In this document: positions 51,565 through 62,712 of the stretch, one piece after another
How the letters are laid out: each line of letters begins with the position of its first letter
How positions within the stretch are numbered: position 1 is the stretch's first letter
Assembly (NCBI RefSeq): GCF_003589595.1
Contig: NW_020654810.1
Span: 24,782,467-24,846,466, forward strand
Reading direction: 5' to 3'
DNA length: 64,000 nucleotides
DNA from: Hyposmocoma kahamanoa
Lineage: Eukaryota; Arthropoda; Insecta; Lepidoptera; Cosmopterigidae
Notes under the pieces: model-generated
Told to the model about the DNA's origin: nothing
The model's input: only the letters and a program-made list of their open reading frames with translations
Databases searched by the model: none
Made by a program: the position numbers and the translations under genes

Positions 51565-51942
51565 CTTAGAATAATAACGCATAGAATGATACTTTCATGT
51601 CAAACGAACTGTCACAAGTGAGGCAAAAATCAAATTCATGTAGGCTAGTTTTAGTAGTAGGTTAATTTTCGGTTTTAGTGAATATTTATATAAAAATACA
51701 AGTTGAAAAGCGTTACTTCCTCGTGGAATGTGATGTTGGTATCTATTTTATGTTTATCTGACGTATTTTTACACTCATTTACCGCACATTTCGTCATTGT
51801 TAGCTAAAATTCTTGATCTGTTCGCGGTGCAAGTTGACCTTGAGCACTGAAGGCCCGCCCGCTCGTGTAGGCCCTTTTGGCGCGCTTCAATTTGCCTCAC
51901 TTAGCGTGTGCGGACTAGGTTTCTATGCGTTATTATTCTAAG
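51565..51942 (+). mobile_element. M2 inverted-repeat element (copy 2)
   Basis: Ends CTTAGAATAATAACGCATAG and the inverted CTATGCGTTATTATTCTAAG. Flanks ACTGCATC (51557-51564) and ACTGCACC (51943-51950), 7 of 8 identical. Highly similar to 35612-35981, with an extra AGCGTGTGC near the right end. Confidence 0.95.
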
Positions 51943-52321
51943 ACTGCACCTATTTTCTCACAACATATTGTGTACCAATTTTTATATTAATGCATTATTT
52001 TAGGTATGCTCGTCATGGACCCCTGGCGTTCATTACACGGATCCCTTAGGGGTCCATGGACTACAGGGTAAGAAACCCTGTATTAGACAATAAAGATTGT
52101 CCGTGTTAATAAAAATGGAGGTAAATTACTTTCCCACTCCGAGAACCCAGTGAAGGTTACGTCGTGCAAAATGGCTGCGTTCGTGTTAAATATTTTTATC
52201 TACATACATATCATAAACTCTCTATAATGTGTTCAAAAACCGCAAATTACGACCAGCATAAAGGTAAACCGTTTTGTTACAACAAATTTGTTACCTATAA
52301 TAATGTTATTATTGCTTCATA

Positions 52322-52343
52322 ATAACATCGAATTCGATGTTAT
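52322..52343. repeat. 22-bp perfect palindrome
   Basis: Symmetric around CGAATTCG, with TAACAT to the left and ATGTTA to the right. A related AATAATGTTATTATT lies just upstream, so the whole patch 52295-52345 is rich in dyads. Confidence 0.85.
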
Positions 52344-52344
52344 C

Positions 52345-53183
52345 ATTACATTCAAATTTCGAACATCTCTGAAAAACAAAACAATTTGATTGGACCTCAA
52401 TTCTAATATCAGTCGAGATGAAGTTTTATTCGAAATGAAATGTCAGTAGGAAACAATTTTGACAATTTCACACGTTACTTGATATCGAACGATATGACAG
52501 TTGGGGCCGATTCTAGTTTGTCTATGAATTAAAAATAAAAACATCGGTTGCGCGACATGCGTGAGAAAAATTTTTATTTGCCGCCATTTCGCCAGTTGTA
52601 ACATGCGGTTCCTGAACACATCACAGAGAGCTTATAATATGTGTGTAGATAAAGCAGTGTATGTAACTGTACAATAATTAGGCATTAAAACACTCGTGAG
52701 ATGTTTTTATGAACCTCTGCCTAAGTAATAGGTACGAGATTTTAAGACATAATTATGTAATGACTACATACATTAATTTTTCTACGAATAAATAAAATAA
52801 CCGAACACAACGTACATTTTTTTAACAATCCATGACAACAAACTCAAACGAAAGCAAAACAAAAAACCAAAGAGATAGAATAAAAATGGCCAAGTATTTC
52901 CTTAATTTTAATCAATCATTTTTTTAAATAAAGATTCATGACCTGGTTGCAAGACATTTAGGCCAATTTAACCAATCAGGAGGCAGTGAGCGTTTGAAGG
53001 AGCGTCATGTGTTGATATTTTAATTGGCAAAATTACGACGTTCTTTTTTTGAAACTCTAGACAAATTATAATTGACAGATTAATGTAAAGGACTAGAAAA
53101 AATAAATTAAATGCACTTTCATTAATAATGTAATTTACTTCCATTTTTATTAATTAATATTTCGCAAAGTATTACCTAAATTT
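52345..53183. other. No feature recognised
   Basis: No coding or repeat similarity recognised. Confidence 0.5.
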
Positions 53184-53378
53184 ACTGGGGGCCTACCACA
53201 ACCTCTAAAAACAATATTACTTTAAATTTATTATTTATTGACTTTTCGTACAATGATGCGCTTGAAGTAAGCTTATTATAATGTTAAAAGTATGATGTTT
53301 TATTGGCAGCTTTGTGACTATTCATTCACTCAATTCGTAACATGACGCGACTTTAACGTTAAAGTAATATTTTTCTTA

Positions 53379-54684
53379 CATTGACTTACCAATAAATGGA
53401 CGACGGGTTCGCGCTAAAAAGTGTCCGCACCTATAGGGCGTTAAAATCGCATGCAGAGCGTCAATCGCGCAACAGTCTTCATTTGTTCGAGTGACAGCGC
53501 GGTTGTCAATCATGCAGTACCATATAATAATAACTTGTAAAAATTACTGCAGTAAAGTGTAAAAACAGGATTTTGTATCATATTTTCACTAAACAAATAT
53601 GTTGTGTTATCATATTACTCATTTAAAAGTATTTCTTTGTACAGTTCGTATTTAATTTATATATAAATGAATCGTAAATATAAATTACAAAAGCACACAA
53701 AATAATCAAATAGCTATAATAACTGTTCTTTTTCTACACATTGCATGCGCAAAAGATGGAAAGAGACCCATTACGTCAATTTCAAGAAGTTTATATAAAC
53801 TTTTTGGTCATTTTCAATTGTTCGAACCACAAGCGATTTAAATATTTAGAACAAAGAAACTATAGAGTCGCTTTGATTTTAATCATATTAAAAAAAATAT
53901 TTTTTATGAATGACGTTTAGTTCGAGCTAACGCAATAAAATGTCAAATGTATTTTTTTAGGAAGATTACAAAACTAAACTAAATCGGTTTTCGGAATTAC
54001 GGTTTACGTTTAGTTGGAATATCAGTACATTTCTTATAGTAAACGCTTACTTTCACATTTGTAGTAATATTTGTTTGTTTGTATCTGCCCAACTCTTTAT
54101 TATTTTTTTAAGTGAATTTGCACAAAATTCGACATAATAATATATATAAAAATTAATTAATATTTACGATGAAGGGTCCATTACTCTTGTGTTCAAGTAA
54201 TTTTCAGTCGAAGGTAAATATGGTGCATTTTGTTAAATTTCCAGTAGAAGCTGAATATGCTGGTTTTGGGTCCTTCAATTGTTGCAAGCAAAATTAGGCA
54301 GTACTGCAATGACGTTACAACTTAAATTAAATGTTTTAGTTTTTTATATTTCGTTACATGTCACTACGTTTGTATAGGTTAACTTCGGACATTTTTTCGA
54401 GGTTTTTGTATTACACCCGACGTCCATTTGTTCGTAGGCATTGACTTACAATTATATGGACGTCGGGTCCGCGCTAAAAAGTGTCCGCACTTGTAAGGCG
54501 CTAAAATCGTACCTATACAGAGCGCGACACTCCGCTTTAGTCTTCATTTGTTCTACTGACAGCGCGATACTGCGATGACATTACAATTTAAATTTCGAAT
54601 AGGTTGACTTGGGACATTTTTTTCGTGGTTTTTGTATTAGACCCGTCGTCCATTTATTTGTAAGTCAATGTTCGTAGGTCAATG
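53379..54684 (+). mobile_element. M1-related longer element (copy f)
   Basis: Left end CATTGACTTACCAATAAATG, CGCGCTAAAAAGTGTCCGC. Right end GACGTCCATTTGTTCGTAGG, split, then TCAATG. It is flanked by exact 8-bp duplications TTTTCTTA (53371-53378 and 54685-54692). Without the inner copy it is about 1,066 bp, with a central 770-base segment not present in other M1 copies. A 42-codon frame at 54169 (MKGPLLLCSS..MVHFVKFPVE) lies in that segment. Confidence 0.92.
54439..54670 (+). mobile_element. M1 element, short subtype (copy e), inside copy f
   Basis: CATTGACTTAC / GTAAGTCAATG ends and exact 8-bp duplications TTCGTAGG (54431-54438 and 54671-54678). The target is the right terminal repeat of copy f. 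It differs from copy d by a 4-base insertion and few substitutions. 232 bp. Confidence 0.96.
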
Positions 54685-55577
54685 TTTTCTTATGTCAAAT
54701 TTAGCATTCTTAAAATAGTTGCTCGGACACAGTGGAAACAATATTATTTTCAAATTTATTGTCTAAATATTGATTTGTAATGATCAAAAGTTAAATTGAA
54801 GTTATTTATTTATAGAAATCTCTTCAATATGTTGTTTATATTTTTATTTAACAGTTGGTACATAGGAGGAAATCATTTCTCGTTAACTAAAAATACGCGA
54901 TGTTTATTTCGTAAAATTATGATAGCAACATCTACATGCTCCTTGGCGATACTATAATTCCAAATTCACAACGTGACTTTCAAGACACAGCTTGTTTTAT
55001 TTATTTTTCTTCGTGAAAATGTGGAGAAAAGTAATTTTAATAGATTTTATTATTACATACTTTTCTTTTATTAACAGTTAAAGTTCTCTGCATGTTAATA
55101 ACATAAAGTACTTGAACATTATACTACTATAGGACGATTTGGAACATCAAAAAACAAAGAGATGGCATTATATAGTTCATAATAGCGTTATTTATTTCCT
55201 GTTTTTTGTAAGGAATATACAATCTTGGGTAATCATTCCTTCTTTCAATCACTTTAGCAATAATACATTACTTGGTTGACAGGTTTGTCATGGTACGAAT
55301 ATAATTAATATTTTAATAAGCTTACATTGGAATAAGATTATTTTTGGAAAGGTTGTGGTAGGCCCCCTGTAGTGTATTGACGCAATGTACCATAGACAAT
55401 AGACAATAGAAGTTACACTGCGGCCCGCCGTTCCCGCCATTATGTCACGACACAGTGGCGTGAGCGGACGTGTATCGCACTTGTACATGAAGCAAACAAA
55501 CGTTGCATCATTGAGCTATCCCTGTACCTACTAAAGTAGTGTAAACGCTACAGTACCCTTGTTATAATACTTTTTTA

Positions 55578-55812
55578 GAGTTGAGAAAGAGTTTGTCCAG
55601 AGAAGTACTGCCACCTTACCTATTTCTGCCGCCAAGCGGTAATATGAGCATCACTGCGTTCCGATTTAGAATGATGAGAGTGTTAATGAAATTACAAGTC
55701 CGTGGAACTAGTCAACTTATGTCTCAGGGTGACCGGCGCAGTGGCAGTAGCCTTCAGATCTCGGATAGGCTTGTCGCTTACCACCAAGCGCGCACGACTT
55801 GGTATTATATAA
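55578..55812 (+). repeat. R1 repeat copy
   Basis: AGAAAGAGTTTGTCCAGAGA, AGTACTGCCACCTTACC, AAGCGGTAATATGAGCATCA, ACTTATGTCTCAGGGTGACC, TTGTCGCTTACCACCAAGCG, ending CACGACTTGGTATTATATAA. Confidence 0.9.
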
Positions 55813-56300
55813 GATGTTGTTTGTATATAAGATGTGAACTATAACAAATGAGTTTTAAAAAACAAACAAAATAAGTTATCTTTGTCAATTCAATGTCAAC
55901 ATTAATGAAAAGAAAATATACCAACAGATTTATATTACATAAATAATGTACGACAAATCGCGTAGTTGAACGTGTCGTTATGTTTTTTTTATCGAAAGAA
56001 AAAGTTAGATGCACCACAGTCCATCAAGTTCGAATTTCAAAAAACTTTTTCTTCAACAAAAGCGAAATTATTATCCGTGTTAACTAAACTTTTTATTTTC
56101 ACAAACAAAACTAGACAGCAGTGCAAGACAATAATGATAATATGTAACAAATTGATCCGCTACTTCCAGGATCAAAATTATTTTATCGAGTTCTTAGGTG
56201 GCTGCGATTGCTATACATAGAAAATGAAATTATTTTTTCGCTGACTGAGATGGTAAAGTCATCAACAAGTTATGTCTAGTATTAATGCAAACCAACCTAT
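55813..56300. other. No feature recognised
   Basis: A plus-strand 84-codon frame (55966) lacks motifs. Confidence 0.5.
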
Positions 56301-56307
56301 TTTTAAA

Positions 56308-56556
56308 CGACTTCAAAAAAAGGAAGTTCTTTATTCGACTGGATTTTTTTTTTGTATAACATTTTTGATGATTCTCTTTTTGTTGGAAAGATGGTACCTC
56401 AGTATTGATTCCATTTAAATTTGAAGGAAATATTTCACCTCTAAGGGTGGCAAATCAGGGGATGAATCCGGTTTCGCGCACTTTCCGGTAACCGGTTTCA
56501 ATAAAACTTGGCAAATAAATGTAATTCCACGAAATTTTTAAGGTCAGTTTTTTAAT
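56308..56556 (+). repeat. G1 repeat, near full length
   Basis: AACGACTTCAAAAAAAGGAA, GTTCTTTATTCGACTGG, GTTGGAAAGATGGTACCTC, ACCTCTAAGGGTGGCAAAT, GCGCACTTTCCGGTAACCGG, ending AATTTTTAAGGTCAGTTTTT. Confidence 0.87.
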
Positions 56557-56856
56557 AAAAAAATTACAATTGTAAAAATATTTTTTTATTAAATTTTATT
56601 TTATTAACAAATAATAATATTGATTACAATCAATTGAAACATGTCAATTAGCACTGCAGTCTTATATCTGCTTGGTATTTTACATCAGAGAAAATACTGG
56701 ATCCCAAACTGGTGGCATGGAGAAATTATCTTCCCTGTTGAAATTAGGTTTTTTTTTAAATTCCAATGGCCTCTCGAAACATCCTGGGTAAATAACGGAC
56801 TTCTTTTGCAAGGACCTGGAGTTTGTCGAACTTAATTGAGTGTGTAGGTTTGTAAA

Positions 56857-57000
56857 TTGCCTCTATGACCGTATAGTTACCATGCCGGGAGAAATACGTG
56901 TATAGCCTACATTTATTTCTCTCGTGAGTTTGCGTGTAATCTATGGTTGTCTGTGTGTGTGTCCATGGCACCCGCGATACAGGGTTTCTCTAGTGCAGGG
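56857..57000 (+). mobile_element. SINE-B with internal deletion of the B box
   Basis: TTGCCTCTATGACCGTATAG, TTACCATGCCGGGAGAAATA, ATTTCTCTCGTGAGTTTGCG, GGCACCCGCGATACAGGG. The anticodon to B-box part is missing between CCATG and CCGGGAG. Confidence 0.85.
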
Positions 57001-57589
57001 ATCCATAACATGCACAAAACTATTTTATTTAATTGTTAATATTATTTCATTCCGTCATTAATTCCTTACTTATACCTACAGATTCTGTTTGTAACATTTT
57101 TCCAACACAACGAAGACATTACAACACAACAATATATACAAATTGATTAAAGACAGAAAAAATCAATGTGTGTGTCAAAACAAAATGTGTTCTCTCACAA
57201 GTGAATAGCGAGTGTTGCCCTGTGGTAGGATGAAAAGAAAGGGGTTGGTTTTCAGATGTTTCAGTGGGGTGTGATAATGACGGTGAGCCCTCACGGGCAA
57301 TGAATTCGGGTCGCTAAAGAAATTCGAAATTACCAGAGCAATTACAACGCTAGGATTTTTAAATTAAATCTAAAATGCTCCATTAGAGTTTAAAAGAAGT
57401 AAACATTTCATGTTCAAACCTTTATAAAACTAAAGAAATTAGCCTTAACTCACAAAAACAATTAAGTAAACTTGCAAAACTACTCATAGTAACTTGACTT
57501 GGACCTGGAAATTTATATATATATCACATTCTCAACAGAAAAGTGACAAACTTGAAAAAGTCTCCCAAATTGTTTTTGGGAAAGTGACA
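57001..57589. other. No feature recognised
   Basis: No supported feature; a short TATATATATATCAC run near 57515. Confidence 0.5.
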
Positions 57590-57804
57590 TCAAGTGACGG
57601 GACGAACAAGTCGTGCGCCTGATGGTAAGCGACACGCCTGTCCATAACAGTTGCAGTGACACTCAGAACTTTAAATCGCAAAGATCTGAAGCACTGCCGC
57701 TGGGGCCGTCAGTCTGAGACGTAAGTTGACAAGTCCCATGTGCCTGTAATTTCACTAGTACCCTTCAAAAACCGGAACGCAGTAATGCTCTCATTACTGC
57801 TTGT
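57590..57804 (-). repeat. R1 repeat, 3' part well preserved
   Basis: CAAGTGACGGGACGAACAAG, TCGTGCGCCTGATGGTAAGC, GACACGCCTGTCCATAACAG, CAGAACTTTAAATCGCAAAG, CGCAGTAATGCTCTCATTAC. Confidence 0.92.
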
Positions 57805-59745
57805 TAAAATTGATAATTTAAACTTACTACTGTAATGGTGAATAAACTTTATATTTATTTACTTATTTATTAAGCACCAGAGCAGGTCACTTCAAAGCCC
57901 AAAACCATATCTCTTCTAAGCCTCCGATAAATAACTCACTATGTAGCGGACAAACTGCAAACTCAGACAATTACCAAAGTTCCCAAGCATCGATTAACCG
58001 TCACATGATTTATTCACTGACACCCATCATCTGCAACTTGCTGCTATTCGTCCCCCGGGTTTACCTGCCTTGCCTTGCCGAAAGCGATTAAGTCAACTAC
58101 TAAGCATTAAGGACGTTGGGATTAGTAGCTGCTACTTCGTTGTAACTAGTATCTGACTATATGATCTGATATAGTAATTGCCAATCAAGAAATTAACTTT
58201 GTGTTACATAGAAAAAATACATAACAGAGTTTGTGTATATACCTTTCTAGCTTTTAAATTTCTTTCCTAAGGTTGCCTGGGAGAAATTGCTGCTTGGCAG
58301 TTAGGTCGCCTGTAATACATTAGCTTACTCTGTAATACTCAAATTACTGTTCTATGTTGTCATTGTAATTTTTTATGTGCAATAATAGTACATTATTGCA
58401 GAGGCCGGGAAGTAAGAGATTGCTGGAAGAGTATGAGTTACAAGACAGTCAAACAATCTCCGTTCCGCCCGAGGCTTATATAGTGACGTTCTCAAACAAT
58501 GCGAGGTAATAATAGAAGACTAAAGAGAAGATGTACAATAACACAAAGAGTAAAAAACAATGTTTATTAAAAGTAATTTTCGACACAATTTTTCCAGGCA
58601 CTTTTAATAGGAGTCTGCTGAACTTATGACGACGAATTTATTGTGTATCCATAAATATTTATTTTCGTTACCGCTCTTCTCACTAGAACTTATTTTCGTG
58701 ACGAACTTAGAAAAATGGCAAAAAAAACACCGCCTTTTAAAATAACAGCGGTACAGATAGGTACATTTAATTCTCGCAATTACCAACACTTGGCTGTTGG
58801 CTGTATAAGAGTTTTTCTTTTGCCTTTTTACATAGTTCAATAGTAGGTAGATTTAAAAGTAAAAAGAAGTGAATATTAATGGATTTTCACTTACTTTGGA
58901 GGCCTTGGCAGGGCAGTAATGGCATGGTCCCTAAACGACAAACTTTCCGTGTACGTTTTTTGAAAGTAATGTTTAAAAAAAAATTTCATTCATTCATTAT
59001 AATTCAGCCACGTATGATCATACGTAAAAATTATTTTTATCACAATGAAAGTCATAAAAATGATACGAAGTCTATGAAATAAATTATGTATATATAAGGT
59101 ATATATGTAAAATGTATATATAACTCTATAAGCATAAAAAGTAATTGATTAATTTCTTTCTTAGAGTCTCCTGAATAGTTGTCATTTTAAAGTTGGTTTC
59201 TATTTATTTATAGCATAGCTACAGAATAAAAACCAGTCCATAATGGAGTGCTTAATATCGCAGATACAATTTTTAACAAAATGCTTATAAAGAATCCTAT
59301 AGTATTTTGGTCAAACTGCTCGCCGACAACCAGACAACCTTGACAAACTGGTTGTGGTGGGAAAGGTAGGAAAAGACACCCCGGTCGATCACCTAGCCGA
59401 TTGAGTGACAATGTGACCACACTTACTGGCCTCCCTGTAACAACTGCCTTGAGAGGGGCCGAAGATAAAACCAGATGGAAGAAAATCGTCCATAAAGTCC
59501 AGAAACCCTATCGGGAACACGACCGTCAGCAATGAAGATAACGAATAAGAAACAAGAAGCTACAGAATACAAACTGTGAAGCTGATAATTACAATAGAAG
59601 TACATTTGTATCCTATGACAGTCAAAAGCAAATAAATGTGCTTATAAATTTACTATTTAACAGAATAAATAAATTTGACATAAAAACAATAGGAAAAATT
59701 CATGTTACCTATAAATATAAACAAAAAGACTTGAAGTATCCAACA
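57805..59745. other. No feature recognised
   Basis: Several short frames on both strands (60-78 codons) lack motifs. No repeat family recognised in this 1.9-kb stretch. Confidence 0.5.
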
Positions 59746-59749
59746 TATT

Positions 59750-60140
59750 CAGCTTGTCCTTACAGCGACTATGGGATACTATCTTCTTGTTATCTTCTTC
59801 ATGCCCTTATCCCACGCTTGGTGGTGTCGGCATAACATGTGTTTATCTTCTACTCTTCCCTATTAGCCGTCATTTCCATTTCTTTGTTATCCATGTCATA
59901 TTTCACACAATCGATCCATCTTTTCTTATAACCCTCCACATTCATACCTAACATTCTCATCACATGATCTATCCATACCACGCTAACCTATAACTCCTGA
60001 TCTTTTCTGTCACGTGCGCCACTTTCAAGCTTCCCCTGATTTACTCATTTCTTATCTTATCCTTTCTCGTCACTCCACACATCCATCCCAACAGTCACAT
60101 TTCCACTGCATATACAGTTTATTCATCCTCCCTTTTCATT
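59750..60140 (-). pseudogene. LINE-R (RTE-like) C-terminal remnant, second lineage
   Basis: On the minus strand: WMCGVTRKDKIRNE, stop, GKLESGARDRKDQEL, then DHVMRMLGMNVEGYKKRWID, CVKYDMDNKEMEMTANREE, and NTCYADTTK. The order V-T-R-x-D-K-I-R-N-E, R-W-x-D-C-V-x-x-D-M, E-M-T-x-x-R-x-x-W/E and C-x-A-D is that of the region after the reverse transcriptase in a widespread insect LINE (family knowledge). Stops make it dead. Confidence 0.8.
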
Positions 60141-60768
60141 GCCCTGATCCACACTCATGGTTTTAAGCTTAAGGGGCATTTGCATTAAGTACAGCGACTA
60201 TAGGAGAAAATGTCCAAATAAATGCATGTCTATTTGTTGTTAGTTGTTACCATGGATGTCCATAGTTCAATTCTCAATGGTGACCTGTATTAAGTCCTCG
60301 AATAACATGAAAGAATGAACGATTCTTAGAACTTTTAAACGTCTCCTCTGAGAAGTTATTATTTTGCAATTGTGGCCATACTACACTGCCAAAATTAATT
60401 GTCTAGAAAAACCAGGTCCAAATGATTTATCCTAGGTTCGATGCTAAATGATCAGATCCCGAAATGCATCATGAGCTTTATCGTATTAACAGATTGAAAC
60501 ATTGGTATATTGGATGATGCCAACTCAAGTAATCCTGTACCTGATTTGGGATTTAACAACAATATTGAGTCATAGCTTAATTGTTGAGTGACATTTGTTA
60601 ATAAGTGGAAATTGTGACAACTCTCAAATGATGCGTAATCAATTAGTTATCCTGAATTGTCACTTAAGCGGTGTACTGAACGGCTGGTAGCCCAGTGGGA
60701 GACTCTTGTTTCTTAATTAAGAGGCCACTACACAACATTTGTTAAATTTTATTGAATATCATGATTTT
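60141..60768. other. No gene; possible tRNA-like scrap
   Basis: GGCTGGTAGCCCAGTGGGAG at 60680 resembles TGGTAGCCCATTGGGATAAC at 4760 and TGGTAGCCTATCGGGTAAAT at 63207, perhaps eroded heads of another SINE. Confidence 0.4.
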
Positions 60769-60909
60769 TATAATACCAAGTGATGGGACGGACTAGTCGC
60801 GCGCCTGGTGGTGAGGGACACGCTTGTCCATAACAATTGCAGTGCCTCTCAGAGCTTTAAATCACAAAGACCTGAGGGCACTGCCACTGCGCCCGTTATC
60901 CTGAGACAT
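60769..60909 (-). repeat. R1 repeat, 3' half
   Basis: TAATACCAAGTGATGGGACG, CTAGTCGCGCGCCTGGTGG, TAACAATTGCAGTGCCTCTC, CTTTAAATCACAAAGACCTG, CACTGCCACTGCGCCCG. Confidence 0.9.
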
Positions 60910-61007
60910 TTCTTTCGATATGAAATATTTATTTACTTTTCCTTCTACTAGAAATCTCTAGCAATCTATAACTTACACTTGAAGAAATCCGTCGACTTGG
61001 TAACTCA

Positions 61008-61110
61008 ACCCGTAGCTTAGTTGGTAAAGCAATGGGGACGCAATCCCGTGGTCGAAGTTTCGATTAGTTTCGAGGATTTTTCCTTTGTGTTCGATCTTTG
61101 TATTTAATAA
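61008..61110 (+). mobile_element. SINE-A variant with a different tRNA-like head
   Basis: CCCGTAGCTTAGTTGGTAAA, GCAATGGGGACGCAATCCCG, TGGTCGAAGTTTCGATTAG, then the SINE-A tail TTCCTTTGTGTTCGATCTTT, GTATTTAATAATTAAAAT. Confidence 0.75.
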
Positions 61111-62090
61111 TTAAAATATTATTAGTAGCAGACACACCGTATGGCCATAGTATAATAAGACAAATAGTAACTCCATATAAACATAGCAGCGTGGTTTATA
61201 TGTGTGCACACCAGACGCGCACCGACCCAATAGAATATCATTTATTTGCTTTAAATAATGTACCCGTATTATAAAATGTTCGTGGTAAAATTAGTTTGCA
61301 GAACCTAATCCTATTTTGTTTTAAATAAAAGCATGCAAATTGAACTAAAACCAGATAATATTATTATTTAAATATTAATATATGCCTCTATTTGGGATCA
61401 GTCACCTTTATGTTAAAAAAAATCGTCAATAAAGTAGAATAACTGTTCTAGAAGCCAAGTGTGCAGTTCCCTTTTACATTTAGCCTAATCGATCGGTAAT
61501 TTTGTTAAAAACTTTTCCACACATTGCATAACAGTTACTTTAGGATTTTCGTCTATGGGATTGTGCCGAGTATCGCTTTGTTCTCAGGCTTCTAGAAGTT
61601 ACATCCTTCGACAATACACATTTTTGTTGATTCAACCTTACAAATATACCAGTTCCGATTATATAGACAGGGTAGGGGTAAAATTTTAAGTGATTTAAAT
61701 GGGAGCGACATAATACATCTGGTGCCAAATTAAAAATAGCTCGAAAACACCTCTTCTGTGCTATAAAAACTTTCCTAAAGTCGGTGCCGTTGCCCTATAT
61801 AGACGCACACATTTACATAATCTGGAGTGGCACTCGAGTTGCACAGCGCGGGTTGTCGCATGGCCATCCATTCTATTGGAGCGTTCGCTCGGTATTTCAA
61901 AAATTACATCAAATAGTAGACGTGTTTATTGTCGTTTGTACAAGAACGCCTCAAATTAAGCATTCTTCATAATTTCATTTATATTTCATAATCACACACC
62001 CATAATCAAAATACCAATCCGCAATGCTGATATACAAATGTCAACATGCAAAATACTGCATTTGACAATGGTTATTTTAATACAGTGTGG
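61111..62090. other. No feature recognised
   Basis: No supported gene or repeat. Confidence 0.5.
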
Positions 62091-62094
62091 CCAG

Positions 62095-62635
62095 TTGTGA
62101 ACCTGAAATACGAAGACGAATTGGGATGGCAAAAACAGCAATGACTCAACTGAGCAAAATATAGAGAGACAGGAATATCAGAAACCGAACTAAAATTCGT
62201 GTAATTCGCACTCTTGTCTTCTCCATCTCTCTATATGGTGCAGAGACATGGATGCTGAGAGCCGCCGACAGGCAAAGAAGCATACCGTGGACAGCCCGCC
62301 GCACCAATGTCTCTGTACTTGACGAACTCCAGATAAAGAATGCACAGCGTCTGTGTTCAATTTGCATGCAGCGTGTGATACGCTATTTTGGTCACGTGAC
62401 ACGTAGAGATGCTAATAACCTGGAACGTTTGATGGTGACAGGGAAGGTGGAGGAAAAGCGATCTAGGGACAGGAGTCCCAAAAGGTGGTCGGGTCAGATC
62501 CTAACAACTGGAGCTTACTGTCAGGGCCGCACTGCATCATGCGACTGAGCGCAACCGATGGAGGCAAATGGTTGGCAGGATGAAGTGGAGTTACGATTCC
62601 CCAGCAATGAGGATACGATTAAGAAGAAGAAGAAT
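62095..62635 (+). pseudogene. LINE-R (RTE-like) C-terminal remnant
   Basis: Plus strand: EPEIRRRIGMAKTAMTQLSK, stop, RDRNIRNRTKIRVIRTLV, FSISLYGAETWMLRAADR, IPWTARRTNVSVLDELQIK, RYFGHVTRRDANNLERLM, VTGKVEEKRSRDRSPKRW, then frame loss and the (AAG)n end AATGAGGATACGATTAAGAA. This is the classic RTE-like ending found throughout insects (family knowledge). The usual 'WCWRRMLR' block between ADRQR and IPWT is deleted. Confidence 0.9.
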
Positions 62636-62666
62636 TTCAATACAATTCGATGAATACCTTAATTTT

Positions 62667-62712
62667 TAATCGACTTCAAAAAAGAAAAAGGTTCTGCATT
62701 CGACTGTATGTT
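62667..62712 (+). repeat. G1 left-end stub
   Basis: TTAATCGACTTCAAAAAAGA, AAAAGGTTCTGCATTCGACT, GTATGTTTTTC. Truncated after 45 bases. Confidence 0.7.

Larger units (their letters stand above)
50079..52080. mobile_element. Broken hAT-like element carrying insertions
   Basis: Left end CAGGAATTCTTAACCTTTTT and ATAGTCATGGACGCCTC. Right end, reverse complemented, CAGGGTTTCTTACCCTGTAG and TCCATGGACCCCT. The CAGG..TTCTTAACC type and the paired 'TCATGGAC' words are typical of hAT-derived MITEs. Flanking 8-mers TGTTAGAA and TATTAGAC agree at 6 of 8. Between the ends lie SINE-A, unit V, M5 and M2, so the original element was short and non-autonomous or has been gutted. Confidence 0.6.
53184..55374 (-). 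mobile_element. D1 element (copy 2), host of a nested insertion
   Basis: Left end ACTGGGGGCCTACCACAACC, right end GGTTGTGGTAGGCCCCCTGT then AGTG. Without the insertion it is about 877 bp, and it is the reverse complement of 28509-29368. The reverse right end reads CACTACAGGGGGCC, similar to CACTA-type termini. No transposase. Confidence 0.88.
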
